From Aplectana chamaeleonis (Eukaryota > Nematoda > Chromadorea > Rhabditida > Cosmocercidae): 64,000 nucleotides of DNA. The stretch is from the NCBI GenBank assembly GCA_029168955.1, contig JAPDOI010000009.1:1488001-1552000 (forward strand), given 5' to 3'. A program made the position numbers and the translations under genes. Within the stretch, counting starts at the first letter, position 1. The number at the start of each line of letters is the position of its first letter. Positions 44,184-59,100 of the stretch are shown piece by piece. The notes beneath the pieces were generated by a model. It saw only the letters and a program-made list of their open reading frames with translations, searched no databases and was not told where the DNA came from.

Positions 44184-47100
44184 TTACATAGACTCCGCCC
44201 ACTCTTCATAGTTCCCGCCTCTCAATACAAACTCGTCTAAAATGATTACTAGAATCTGGCGATTTGGCAGGTATTTGATGCTTCCAAAGACGTAAGCAAT
44301 CGAATACAGACCGTATATGTCTAGTGTATTTGCTATCTCAACAACTGCTTCACGATGTAACTCGTCCACGTTCATTCCAATACGGAAAAACTTTATTTCT
44401 CCATTTTCATCGCGTTTTCGGCTTCGAATTATGCCATAAAATCGATATCACTTTTTTAATGATAACCTCGAGTCCCCTTTAAGGGAAATTTCGGCTGTCG
44501 AGGGGTCAATCTCTCACACAGGATTTCTAGGTGGGAGAATTATGCTAATTATGAAGAACAAGCCCCCCCCGATTCTTTAGAATTACTAATGATCAGGTTT
44601 TGTAAAGAGTTGAAAATTTTTAACAATTGCTGTGGCCCAGTTATGTTTCTACAAATTCATACAACACAGGATCAAACCAACAAACCTGCCAATAATCATC
44701 AAGTCATCGCTGGAGGAGCTATCGACAGCCGGTAGCAACGATTGTGCTTTTCGCTTTCTGAACATGTCTTTACGTTTATTGGGGGCAGATAATACACGCA
44801 TACATGAACTATGCTCTATGGTCCCATCAATGAAGTATTCCACGTTCACCCTGGCAACCGAAGACAGTGATACACTATTCTAAAGGCTGTGTTCACGATA
44901 AAAATGGTCTTTCAGTTTTCACCGAAAATCAAATGTACAAATAATGGCGAAAGAATGTCTAAAAACGAGCCATAGATAGCCATATATGGCCCAAAAGCTT
45001 GGTTGTGTTATGCCCACCCCGCGCACTCCATCAACGGACATATGTATGGATGTGGGTGGGTAGGGCACAACGTATGAGGGCAAGTTCGAGGGCCGAAGCA
45101 GGCCATACATATATGCCTCGTTTTTAGCCGTTCTTTCGCCATAATGGGTCCCTGTACATTCGATTTCCGCGATATACTCGAGACCGTATTTGTCGTGAGC
45201 ACTGCCTTTAAGGCTTCTAACCCAATATTTTTTACTTCACTCAAGGTGGCTAATACGCCAAAAATTATGACCAGGAATAACGAGGAATCCAAGCTTGACC
45301 AGACTAATGATAATTTAACCCACCGGCTAGGAGTTTGTGATGCAGTTGACGTAATCGGTAACACAGCTGATGACAGACGGTTCGATTTTCTTAGCGTGCC
45401 GGAGGTTCCCACGGCTTCTACAGCAGTTTCTTCTGCGCTGGTGATTTCAATCACTGGTATGACATCTTCTGCTGCAGTTGGATGCCTACGTTTCGGCGAT
45501 GGAGATGACACAGAGACATCAATTTGAGACTTTCTAGCTCGCTCACTTCTTCGATGAGATCTCGAGGTAGACAGCGACGCCCGTGATGTGCTTGGGGTAT
45601 CAGCAAAGACTGTGCTTCTCTCCTTAAGAACCTCTGACTGAAGGCTCTCCCGTTGCCGCTTCGACGCCGCCCTTCGAGTATCGCCTTTATTTTTCAGATG
45701 AATCACTTCGTCGATTGGTTCCTCCCTGAGCAGCTCGACTGTACGGCCGCTGTGAGCAGTGAAGGTCGCGGACACAGACTCAACTTCTTCCAATATTATT
45801 ACGGTTACACTCACATTTCCTTTCGGAGACTCGCGAGACAATGACGAAGAGGTTTCTGTTTGTTCTTCGGATAACTTCGCAGGAGAACGCACTTTTGCCA
45901 TCGTGCGTTTAGTGGGACGTCGCGTTGGATGTTCGACTACATTACCCTCTGACTTAAGACATTTTCTCTGCAGTTTCGGCGTTGTCCTTCGAGTTTGCAT
46001 TTCAGTGCTCGGACATGACACATCGTCAGACAATTCCAACGATTCTGCAGCAGGAGCGTCACTCCTGAGATCCTTTCGATACATTTCTACTGTATGACCC
46101 TTACAAGCAGTGAAATCCGCTGAGACAGAGGCGAAATCTCCTGCCTCTATACAGACGACAGTGCTTTCTTCATGAGACCTGCAGATCAAAGAGTCGGACA
46201 TCTCCGTTCGCTGTTCAGGTAACTTACTAGCAGGCTGAGCTGTCTTCGAAAATTTGGGAACGCGCTCCGTCGTTGTCGAGGCTCCGCTCGAAGAATCATG
46301 ACTTCTCAACTTCCGCTCAGACCGCAGACGAGGAGGATGGTCATTCTGAGAAACCGTGCTTAGTAGTTCGTCTGTACGACTCCTGTACGAGGTGAAATTC
46401 GCTGAGACAGTTGCGAGATCTCCCGCTTCTATGATGACTCTAGTCCTTTCTTTGTGAGCCCTGCCAACCAGTGAAACAGATGCCTCCGTTTCCTTTTCTG
46501 GCAACCTCTTAGCAGGAACAGCTGCTGGCTTAGATAACTTGGTGATGTGTTCTGTCCTTGTAGGAGTCAACTTTGTAGAGTCATGGCTTTCTAGTCTTAC
46601 CACAGGCGCTAGACACGGGTCTTCGTAAGACATTGTACTTGTCCCCAATATCGAAGCTTTAACCCCTCCAGAAAGTTGTCTAGCCGACAGTTCTGCACCA
46701 GTCTCCCGCGGCTTCTTTCCAAGCGAATTCGGAGCACTGTTGACTTTTGCTTCTTCTCGATGTGCCTCGATTGTGCGATTCTTGCATGCGGTGAAACTTG
46801 CCGATATATTTGCAAAATCTCCTGCTTGAATTGTTACTACAAAATATTCTCGGCATGACTTGCCAACCAACGAGACCAACGCTTCTTCTAGTTCCTCGGG
46901 CAACCTCCTAGCATGATGTAATGCTCTCTTCGAAGAATCGGCGATAAGTTCTGCAGTTTTAGGAGTCAAGTCCAGAGAGTCATGACTTCTAAGTCTTCGC
47001 ACAGGCGTCAGGCAAGGGGTGTTATCTTTGTGAGAACCCGTTCTTAGACCCAAAATGGCAGCGTCTTTGGTTCTTAGACGTTGTTCTACCCCGACTTCTG

Positions 47101-50100
47101 CATCTTTTTCAGCTTGTACTTCCGGATCTTTCATGGAAGGAGGACTTCCTTGGGCGGCGATAGACGTCCCTATCGGTTGAGAACTCTTTGATCTTGGAAC
47201 CACTGGGGTAGTCAGTGTCTGCCGCATTTCCTCTACAGCTCCACGACGAGCACTCTTTCGCAGCACCCTTTCTTGAGCTACCACGGATGTATTTGCTGAC
47301 AGAGACCTTCGTGTCTCCCTCCTTTCCAGTACCTTTCCCACTGGAGCCACAGGCGTTTTTGGCGATTGAGGAAAGTTCTTCGGCTCCTCCATTAATGAGG
47401 TCTCAGCGTCGACACTAATCCCTTCTTGTATATGTTCTTCGACGTCTTTCATACGTACATGTGCTGAACGAGAAGTCTTTCTCAATCCTGGCGCCACATC
47501 CTCCACACGCTGCGTTGGAACCACCGCTTCAGTTCGTCGTCTGCTCTTTCTTTCTTTAATCTCAGCACTAGGTAGTGAAGAGCCTGTAGGTCCGTGCACT
47601 GCAGATAATACAATATTCGTTGGAGTAACAGCCTTCTCAGTTATTTTATAGAATCTCGCGCTATCGGCTCCATAACTTTCGTTTGTAAAATGGTCGCTGA
47701 CGTCAGGCGACACTGTTGCGTGATGAACAGGAGAAATGCTGTCCTTGCACGCCACTCGTGCTCGTTTTCCAGCAAGCGGCTGCACATCTTCCACACTCGG
47801 TTCAAATGTCCTTTTTCTCAGTGATCTCCTAGCAGGTGGTGCCTCTATCGATTTCATAGGTGGAGCAGCTTTCCCGCATGCGATCGCTTCTGCCTCTGCT
47901 GGACTCCTGATAATAACTCCTTCTAGATCCTCGACGATAACCAAACGATCGGGCGAACCAGAACCGTCACTTGTTGGTGAGACTAATCCTCCAGCGGCAC
48001 CAAGATGTGCTACAGTTCTTTTGAGACCACAGCTTCCCTTCTCGTCGGGTTCCTGAAACACCTAATATAACAAGATTTCCAACATAACGGAATTTACTAT
48101 CGAATAAATTTCGAAAATAGAAAAATCTTCGTCTGAAAGCAACCCTGCTAGTCGAGATAAACCTCAGACAACATATTTGGGCCGGTAACTGTCTGAGCCC
48201 TAAGCAACATGTCGTTTGACACTAGAAGACATAATCGGGGATCAAAACGGAAAATTTAGTTTGGGCTAAAATGATTCTATAGAATGTATCTGCATATGGG
48301 CACCAACAGCACCACGCCTTTTCGATTTGACATACTGTCGTTCTCGGAGCCAAATTCCGGTCCGTTTTTGCAGACAACGGATGTTTCATCACGCAACAGA
48401 ATGACAATCGTGTTGGGACCACTTCCTTCCCCTTTCTCCCATCACGAATATCACGTGTCGCGTTACACAACAGTCGTAGTCCGCGGTTGCAGACCGGAAT
48501 TTGGCCCCGAGAACGATAGCATTACGCTTTCTTTCAGCTTGAGACACACAATATAGCCTACCGAGTGCTGCAATCTCCGGTCAGAATTGCCTGAAGCCGT
48601 GCTTGATTTCGAAGCTTGATGCGACGCCCTTGTTTTCACCTTAAATGCACAATTTCAGCAATCGATAGGCAGCACCTACAACGAGGGGGGGTCGTACAGA
48701 CGTGCCGAAAGCCCGGCATTCTCAGATTTCTCTGATAACAAAAACTATTGGTGTGAACTGACGCCATACAGAAACATACTTTTTTGGACGATAATATCGA
48801 CGAAGAAGCAGGAGAAACCATCCGGCACGGTTCCGGATCTATAGTCTGACTTGGCATTGCTCCAAGTTCCAAAAGCAGCAAACATTCATCCTCCATATCT
48901 GCATGCCTTCTCTTCGTTTCCGGAGACAGCTGGGAAAGAATAGCATGCACCTTCCGTCCGTACGGCGCTGAAATGAGGCAAATACACATAAAGAAACTAG
49001 TCGAGGTAAATATAGTTGAAATTCACCTTTGCATCGTAGTGAACTCTTCCCTTGTGGCTTTTCCGGAATTGTCACAGCTTCAGAACTACCCCTTTGAATA
49101 TCGAACGCCCACGTCGTGCTGACTTCTGAGACCACAAAAAACGCTACAACCGAAACACCTATATGAAAAAAACAACTTCTTACCTGATAGGGAGAGCGCA
49201 CATCTCATCGATGATGACATGGGGTGAATGAAAGATGCATTCTCGAGGTGGAGTCTTTCACTGACCAAGTGTTGAGACAAAACGGCTTCGTGGTATTCTG
49301 CGGCTGGAAAACGGTTATTACCTCAAAGGTACACGCTACACGCTCGTAAACGTGGTTGAGATAACTACGGAAATATGATGGTATGGCTCCGATTACAAAG
49401 CCTACGAATTCTGAAGCGTCAAAAAAGACCCACAATGCCGCTACACGTGTAATAAATTGGCCCCGCCCTGTATTTCTCCGCCCCCGTATTTGCGTCCTCC
49501 TCCAAAAAAACGAGTGCTAGGCCATTCCCATCACGCCGATGTCTGTGGTTTACTTATCGTTCTTCTTGTACCACCCACAAACGTCGTCGACGGTGGGAAT
49601 GGAACCGCCCCCCTGCTTTGAAGGACGACGGCGAATACAGGAGCGGGGCCATTTTCTTACTCGTGTAGCGGCATTGTGTGTCGTTTTTGACGCTTCAAAA
49701 TGATGCCGAGACGTCGCAAGTTCATGTTGTGGCAGTGTGGAGGAAAGAAGATCGCCTTCGTGCGAACCGACGTCAACGCCTCCGTGAAGAGGGTTTTTGT
49801 CAACAAAAACCTTTTTGCGGCTGCAAAGAAGAAGGAGACGCTTCAAAATGCGTAGGCGTTGTGTTCTGAGCCATGCCCTTTCATTTCCGTAGTTATCTCA
49901 ACCACGTTTACGAGCGTGTATGCTACCCCTATGAATTGAAAAAGAAAACCACAACCACCGTAGCAGCCTGGGCAGTGTGACATTATTCGCAATACTAAGA
50001 CACTCCCGATTGTGTTCGACAACAATAGCATACGTTTCTTCTCACATCTAGAACTAGTGGGCTCTACATATCCCGGCGAGATCTGAACAGTAGCGCGCTC

Positions 50101-53100
50101 TCGTGTGAGATGCCCTTGTTGTCCTTGCAGCTTTAGCGCCCGCAAAATGTTCTAGACAAACCAGATGATGGAGAATCTTAAGAAGCAGAATTTTCCTTCT
50201 TTGTCTCTGCGGTAACGCGATCACTTCACGGCACAGTTTCTGTATTGCCGTAATCTACAGAACCGGATTCTAGGTTCTTTTCACAAACCTGCTCCTTTCA
50301 TTGCACATTTAGGGATGGCTTTACATTCTATTAGCCTAAATCGCTTGTGATACTCGTTTATGATCTCCACCCGGCAGTTAGTTCGCTTCATGCTATGCAT
50401 GGCTTTTCGGAGGACAGCGTCTGATATACTGATATAGCCACTTGTATAAACGAACTTTTTTGGCAAAGTGCTCGAGCTCATGTTTTCCACCTCGCGCTTC
50501 GACTGCATTTGTATAGGGTGTTTCAAGATAGAAGTCTGAAGAATCCGGCTTTCCGGATTACGGTAAGGGAGACACTGCGTCGTGACGTGATTGCGTAGCA
50601 GCAGAAACGCAGAAAAATTGTACTTCTCTGGACTTTTCATTGCTGACCCGACCAGGACAGAGTTTAGCGCGACACGCGCGTCTGCAACGCGGCCGTAACC
50701 ACGGACAGTTCGCTTACAGTCCTCTCTGGACCCCCACCAGAGGCAGCGCGAGCGCTAGTGCTATGACAATGCGTACGTCCGAGCTGTGGATACAATGAGG
50801 GTAAGTGACAGAAGCGCGCACTACCGTCCGCATCCAGCCGGGATATATGGACCATACACACTACCATAGATTTCAGGACGAACCTGTCCTATAAGTAGCG
50901 CACTCACAACAGGTGTCAGAATACTTGATCGTGAATAATAGAGGGCCATTTTCTCAACACCCAACAGATAATTACACGTATCAAAGTGCTCTAAAGCGAA
51001 TTGGGATCGATCCTAACCTGCTCACCGCACCAGCGAGAACGTAGAGCGTTAAAAAATCGGTCTAACCCAGGTCTTACAGCTGGTACAACAATATAGAGAG
51101 GTAAGGTTACGGAGCTAATCATAGGAAAATTAGCTGGATTAAAGGCTTAAAACACCCAGGAACCTATTTTTTCAGTTTTTATGCTGATCTTGGATGGTCG
51201 CATATAACTGGCTTATTTGGAGAAATTGAGATCTCGAACTTAGCACGTGTTACGTAAGAGGTGTCTACTACACATAAAAATAATAAAATTCATGTCTGGG
51301 GGTGTACTGTTCCTTTACACAAACCAAACAAAAACTCAAGAATGAACCCCATGATCACGATCAGCTCCCGAAAATAACTAGCTTGGACAGCGTTTCGACG
51401 ACCTTTTCCAGATGCATCCAGTAGATATGGTCCCATAATCCATTTTTCTTACTACACAATTTCGTACAAAGGGGAATTTTTAAATGAAAATTCGCCCAAT
51501 GAGAATATTTGGGGGCAGTGAACATGAATGAAAAGGCTGCTATTTTTTTTTGAGAAAATTAGGGTCGACAAGTGGACCAAATCGTGGGGGTTTTCACCCG
51601 TCTCGATCACTTCAATACATATCGATCGGGCCAGCTATGTGTGTGCCTGAAAACCTGACTATTGCTGACCCACCTTTTGATACCAAATCCGTCACGGCAA
51701 CTGCAACTCCCGGACAGGATATCTCACAACTGGCATGCGCAGAATCCGGTGACTCAACATCACAAAGCGAATAGACATACTGATATGCCGACGCTAAATT
51801 GTGGAAGGCTCACCATGAATAATTGAGGAAAAACTCAAAACCGATGATATTAAAGGCAGCATACACGCTCGTAAACGTGATTGAGATAACTACGGAAATA
51901 GAATCGTTTGGCTCAGAGCACAACGCCTACGCATTTAAAGCGTCAAAAACGACCCACAACACCGCTACACGAGTAAGAAGTTGGCCCCGCCCCTGTATTT
52001 CTACGCCCCCTGTCTTTGTCGTCTTCCTCCAAATAGGAGTTCACTTATTGTACCACCCACATAGGAATAGGAGTTCACTTATTGTACTTCGTGTACCACC
52101 CACAAACGTCGCCGACGGTGGAAATGGCCCGGCACCCCTGTTTTGAGGAAGGCCGCAAAGACAGGGGGCGGGCAGATACAGGGTCGGGGCCAGCTTCTTA
52201 CTCGTGTAGCGGTTTTGTGGGTCGTCTTTGACGCTTCAAATGCGTAGGCGTTGTATTCTGAGCCATACGATTCTATTCCCGTAGTTATCTCAATCACGTT
52301 TACGAGCGTGTATGCTGCCTTTAAAGCTGTCCACTACAAGTCAGAAGACTATGAAAGGATCACCTTTGCACTGCAGGGAACCACTTTCAACGAGTGCTGC
52401 TTTACGAACAACTTCGCAATTCTCACTAAGAGCTTCTGACTGGAGCTGCACGGACAACGACGACGCTACATCCTTCGACTCTTAAGATTTTAAAATATGG
52501 AGTCAATAATCAGTGCCTGCAGGACGATTCACCTTCGAAAAGGCTAAACATGAACAGGTTTCGAAGAGAACGCTCACAATTGGAACGCTAAAGGACCCCG
52601 AAAAATTACATCAACTATTTTTCTTTCTGCGACCTCAAAGATTGAGGAAGACTCATGTACTGAAGAATCAGTAAACTTCTATATTTTTCCAACGAAAAAA
52701 AAATTGAATGAGCGACGACAAAGATTTAAATTTCGAATCTCCAAATAAAATGGAAGTTGGCCCTATTCTACTTTTCGGACTTCAGCGATCAAAGCCGCCC
52801 AAAACTTTTCCCAGCTGGGATATTTGGGGCGTCAAACACAGATAAAAAGTTTCGTTTTCAAACATTCGGGGAATTATCATCTGTAAAAAGTTAAAATCTC
52901 ATTACTCAATGCGCTGCGTGTGGCGCGATGCTGCTCTCTTCGTCTGGCTGAGGCTCTCTCGTTGTCTCCAGCATCCGCACCGAACGGTCAAACGCGGTCG
53001 CAAAATTTCGCAATGGAGGTCGCAAAAATTTCGGACCAAAAATAAACATTAGATGATAAGATCCCGAAAAATCTCGATAGCTCTGGATCCGAAAGAGAAG

Positions 53101-56100
53101 GATCGCAGCATTGCTAAGGTTTTAGACGCTTGAGCCCGACTACTGAAGAAATTTTCGGCTTCTGACAGTTTTAGTAATCAAGTATAAACTTCCCGGAAAT
53201 TGCGGAGGGGGGTCGCAAAATAATTTGATTTTGGGAAAAAAAAATTGGTGGTGGTGGGGATCGCTCCGATTCCAAAGAACTACGCAACGCCCCGCTTGTC
53301 CCTGCAGCTCCGAGCCTAGGTATACGGTAGCTCGGTCAAAAGGTCTTAGAACACTGCCGAGAGGAGTTCATCGATGTACCAGATTTTCAAGGAAATACGG
53401 TAGATTACGATAGCTAAACGACGGCAAACCAAGCGTAGGCTACTGTAAGCCTTCCGAAATCGAATGTAGGCATTTAAGTTCGTGATTGGCACCTTCAAGC
53501 GCCCCCTGGACAAAGGTTCCATCTTTGTCCTGAGCAGGGTCAAGCGGGGCGTTGCGTAATTTTTCGAAATCGGAGCGAGCCCCCCATGATCGAATCTTTT
53601 CTCCGAAATCCAAAATTTTCGCGATCTCCCCCCCCCCCGAGACACGATTTATTCATGAAATAGGAGGTTGAAGTTTTCGAACATTCGGGTCCGGAAAACC
53701 TATGTATGATGAATATATTTGAAACTTTAGGTGAAAAGAGAATTTCGATGACTGGGGTCCGAAAAAGGAATAGACCCTATACTTAGTACCCGAATCACTC
53801 ATTTTTGAATATCCGATCGGATATCCGAGATTCGGATAATCCGATATCTGAAAAATCGAAAAACGCATTATCTGAATCGAACCAATATCCGGGGAATTTG
53901 AAATTGGCATTATCTGAATCGAACCATTATCCGAAGGGTCAAAAATTCCGATAAGATCGGATAAAATTCGGGTAAAATTTCGGATAAAACCGGATAATTT
54001 TCGATAAAATCGGACAATTTTTGAATAAAATCGGATAGAACTGCATTAGGCCACGTCCACTTCCGTACCGCCTTCTATTTAATACATCAACCCAAGATTT
54101 TCCTCCTCCTTCCGAAATCGGAGGAGTCGTAACGGCGCCGAAAAATGGGCGTGGTCAAGAGAGATGACGAAGTGGCTAGTTACTCAGTGTAGAAGTTTTT
54201 TGTATAGTCGCTTTGCATACTTTTTACTTACTAGTTGTCCTGAAAAACCTGTGTATGGATAATATTGTGCCTCCCAATGACGAAGATTTGTTTTCATATT
54301 TTTATTAATATGCATACATGAAGACTGAGATTTGTATGTGAACATGCTGCGAATGCAGTGAAGGACTACTGTTTCCTCAATTATGGTTGTTTTCAAAGGC
54401 TTGCCTTGAGTGTCTGGTTTATTTTTCACCGTTTCGCCCCAACTTTGTTCCGAAAATATCCGAAGTTATCCGACCGGATATGCGTATCCGAATCATTGGA
54501 AAAATGGCAGTATCTGAATCGATCCATTATCCGAGAATTCGAAAAAGTGCATTATCTGAATCGAACCAATATCCGGAAAATTACCTTCGGATACCAAGTA
54601 TAATAACCACCGAACTTTTCTGAGAAAACCTTCCTATCAGCACTTTTTTTTTACAAAACAAGAGCTCTGTACTGTGCTTCTCTGGGCCGAATCCCGGTCC
54701 GCAATCGCATCTCCACACGCTTTGCGGCCGCGCGCATTCGTGTCGGAAGGGTTTCCAGCGCAGCAGCCGCCGACCTGTTGACTCTAGGTGGGTTTTAGAA
54801 GCTGGAAACTAAACAAAACATAGAAAAACTGTATAAAAAATCCATATCGAGTCGGCTTTGGCGCTGGAAACTCGACTGACTCGAGCGCGTGAGGCCGCAA
54901 AGCGTGTCGAGACCCAATTGCGGACCGGAATTTGGCCCAGATAAGCACAATATACTGTGAAAAAAATCATGACCGATGTGAGAAACCAGGCTCAAAGAGG
55001 CAGTCTCGCTGGATATCAGCGTATCTACGATCGCCCCTCCTTAATAACCGAAATTTTCGGTGCCTTTAACGATTGTCTGTCCATTTTTTTTCAGTTTTTT
55101 GCCAAAATTCCTAAGATTCCCACCCTTTGGCGTAAGATTACAAAACCAAACTAAAGTGTGGAGAAATCTGACCCCTTCTAACCACAGTTGAGGGAAAAAC
55201 CGGGGAGGGGAACGCATCCCTTCTCTTTTCCCTTTCAAAAACATTTGAACAAGGGAATACTGAATCAAAATGAGTGACACACACCTTGTGAATCCAGGGA
55301 AGCACAAGAGGCAACAGCTTCAGTAAGTTTCCCGGAACATTCATGAGAATCGAAATGAGGATTCTCGACGACGCACTCAACTGCGGTTTCCTCACTGATC
55401 TGGGCTGAAACAGCGACGAAACTCAGTAAATCTCTTCAATTAAAGGCAGGGTTCGCGATAAAAACGACTTGCGAGCTCTCTTTATGAGAATGTAGATTTG
55501 GTCATCACAAAGTGAGAGTAAGTGAAAAAACCCGAAAGTTTGCCGGAAAACGCTCAAAAACAAGGTATAACGGCTAACTGCCGGTGTCGGCCGGCCCACT
55601 GATTAACGAGATTTTCATTAACGCATGCTTACCCACCTTCAATTTTGCTGCCAAAGTGGTCAGTAATCTCTAGAATTACTCAGAAATTACTTTAGAACTA
55701 AAATAAAAGTTGACAAACCAGGCTTTTATAGTTCAGTTCCGCAATCGCGTTCAGTTATCACAATCGTAGGAGCGAAGCGGTTGTCTTTAAAAAATTCAGC
55801 TAGAATCATTCTCAAAACAACCGCTTCGCTTCTATGATTGTGATAAAGAGACTTTGCGGACTGAACGCGATTTCGGAACTGGATCATACACAAAGTTCGG
55901 TAACTGGGGGCGGGAGGACACCAAGCGCTAACTTGTTCCTGAGCGTTTTTCCTTCATTTTTTTTTACTTATTTTCACTTTCGTAATGGCCAGATCTACCA
56001 TTCCATGGGGATATCGCAAAAACCGGTTTTATCGAGAACCCTGCCCTTAGCTATAATTGGAATTCCGTAAAGATTCGCGGTCTCACCAGTACACTCCAAT

Positions 56101-59100
56101 TTAGCGGGTAAACCTTGACGACGACCGCGCCTCCGGGAAAATGCTCCACTGTGATAGGGATTCTTGACGAACTCGAAAGACCTCCACACCTCTTCAAGCC
56201 TTGGCGCTAAAAAAGTTCCAAGTTCAATCAACTGAACTTTAAACGGGTTATCCATTTAACTACGCCTATAACCGAACCCAAAGATACCCGCCCTTGGGTC
56301 CTCTCCAAACGAACCTACAACAGTCTCACACTTGAGAAACTCATACCTGGCAGTGTCAGCTCGAATGTCTCAGTCCTAAACATAGATAGGACAACATCCG
56401 TTGCTGCACTCGGCGATGCTGACCGGAGCTGCGAAACCAGACTGATGTTGTACGTCGATCTCTGAGGCAACCAACTGAAAACGTTCGGCGGTGGGGCAGC
56501 CTAAATGAGGTCATGATTACATAATGATTACGAATACAACTTTCACTTTCATACAATTTGGGCTCTACTATCTATCGCTATCACACCGATTTCTGGCCCA
56601 AAAGACACCATGAAAACTCTCCCAACCACGCAATATCCCAAGCTTTCTCACGAGTTCCGTAGATTCTAGCTAAAATATGATGTCTGTCTCTGGCTTTCCT
56701 CTTAGATGCAGAGTTCACGAAGGACTTCACTTCCAATATCTCGACGGTTTACGGAAGGTCTAGAGCCCTATATAGCCAGGCATGCTTAGAAGTGTCACAG
56801 AAGCCGCGTTTCTGAACCATGAAATGCAGGGCGGCCATGAAGTGGATGGAAATTGTGCGAATCGGCTGACCTGTCGGATCAAACCGCCCACTTCATGAAA
56901 GAGTTGTCCATCCAGAGGAACAATTATCGATGTACTCGAAATTCTTCCAATATCTCCACGGTTTACGGAATGTCTGGTGCCCTATATAGCAAGGCATGCT
57001 TGAAAAGGTTTCTTAGCCAGCCTTTCTTAGCCAAAAAAAACTCTCTCTTGTTTAAGATGGTTTTTGAGCGCGGAGGAATTGAGCGCTATGAAGTATGATG
57101 CCTATGAATACAATCAAGAGATCAGCTCACTTATAAGCACTTCCTTGACTTGATCATCCCTGTAATCTGAATGTTCATTGGTTCACATTGGAGGTGGGGG
57201 CGGAAATGGGGCACGGGCGCTTCTGTAACTTCAAAACGCTTGTTTGCAGTCGTTATTTTGCCACTCCTGGCTCGTTTTCTGCCGTTCTATCGGCACTGAG
57301 AGCCTAGAATCCTTCTTGCCTATTTCTTTGTGGGAAGTCATCGAATATGATAATCTTCTTCTTGTCAGTCATGAACAGAGCATCGCATCAGAGGCGTAGG
57401 AAGCTAGCCACCTCACACGGCTTCTACCATAGATCTCGAGCAGACAAGGTTATAGGCCTGGCCGGACATGAAAAATAGATGCAATGAATCATGTTCAGCA
57501 CATTCACAATCGGGGCATTTATCTGGGACTGACTGATCAATCCGATGAGTGTAGGCCTTCAGATATCTGGAGTGACCGCATCGCAGACCAGCGAAGATTG
57601 TTCGGGTGCGTCTCGGTAGTCGTCGACTCGCGGGGGCACGCCGCCATAGATTAAGTTGGGCTGAGCATCAGACAGGTACTCTGCCACGAACCGCGTATGC
57701 TCAGCCATCTGGAGTCTTCTTCGCGATAGCTCGGATGTAGCCCAGCGTTGTTGATCGACTGCAGACAGAGAAGCACTGAGCGGCGTGTGTATGCTTCTTG
57801 GGTGTGGGCCAGACGACAGAAGATGGTAATTTGGATGTGTCGGGCTCTTGAGAATACTTATTAGAAATTGCTGAGACTGGAGTAAGCAGTGCTCTTTCAC
57901 GGGAAGTAGGCCGGTTTCCTCATGAAGATGCGGAATAGGCGTCGACTTGTGACATCCAGTGATAAGCCTGAGGGCAGCATTCTGTGTTCTCTGCAATCTG
58001 CACCAAGAGGATAAAGAGAGATGTCTGGTCCATATAGGGGCACCATATTTCAGGACCGGCTGCACCATGGCCCTATATGTCATACGTAGCACTTCCTTCG
58101 TGCTGCCCCAGGTGGTTCCAGCCAGTGCGCGAAGAATGTTGTTGCGCGAGTTGGCTGAGGCAGCACGTATACGCGCATTCTCATAAAATCGTAGCGAGGG
58201 ATCCAGGAAGACTCCCAGTAGTCGAGGATGCTTAGACAGTGGCAGCTCGTGGCCATCCCAGACGACCTTGGGATGAAGCCGATGTTCGATAGTAGCCGTC
58301 GTACATAGTGTGACACTTGACTTGGACGCAGACACAGTCAGCAACTTTGATTTGAGATGCACAGCCAACGTTCGTAAGTAGTTGTTCATGGTGGCAGTGG
58401 CTCGGTCAATAACTGAGTCCGTGCAAACGATAGTGATGTCATCAGCGTACAGGAATAGATGAATGCCAGTTGGTGGCTCAGGAATATCAGACAGAAATAG
58501 CGAGAACAGGCTAGGGGACAACACCCCGCCTTGCGGGACACCGGCTTTCAATGGGACCAAAGACGATAGATGTCCGTCGAACTTGACACGAATGGACCGG
58601 TTTTTGACAAAGCTATTGGTCCATCTTTTAGACCAACTGGGCATGTCCGATCCCAGAATGTACTTCGATAGGAGCGGGATACCGACGTTATCGAATGCAG
58701 CCGAGAGATCAATAGCAACGACGAGGCTTCTACCAGCCGGAGTCTTGCGATTAAATCCAGCGACGATATGCTCGGTGATTGATGTCAGGGCAGCGATGGT
58801 GGAATGCTTCTTTTTGAAACCATGCTGATGAGTGTTGTGCTGTAAGGCGTTTTGGAGGAGCGGATTGACAACCTTCTTCGCAAGCTTGGCTAGGGGGGAA
58901 AGGAGGGAGATGGGGCGGTGGAAGGCAGCCTTGTCCAGTGGCTTGCCAGGTTTGGCGATGGGAATGACGACAGCTTGTTTCCAGCGCGCCGGGATAACAC
59001 CAGAACCGAATGACGAATAAATGAGATCAGAGAGCAAATCATAATAGGGATCAGGAAGATACTTGAGATGAACAGCCGATATTCCGTCGGGTCCCTCTGC

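Noticed and set aside
45008..45323. C-terminal tail with a hydrophobic helix and Cys/His/Pro-rich end on the long minus-strand frame
   Set aside because: A splice donor at 45324 fits the next exon in phase and the Cys-rich part is MITE sequence, so this is intron read-through.
52251..52439. Plus-strand 62-residue frame
   Set aside because: It is the complement of a minus-strand exon (52435-52350) with proper acceptor and of MITE sequence.
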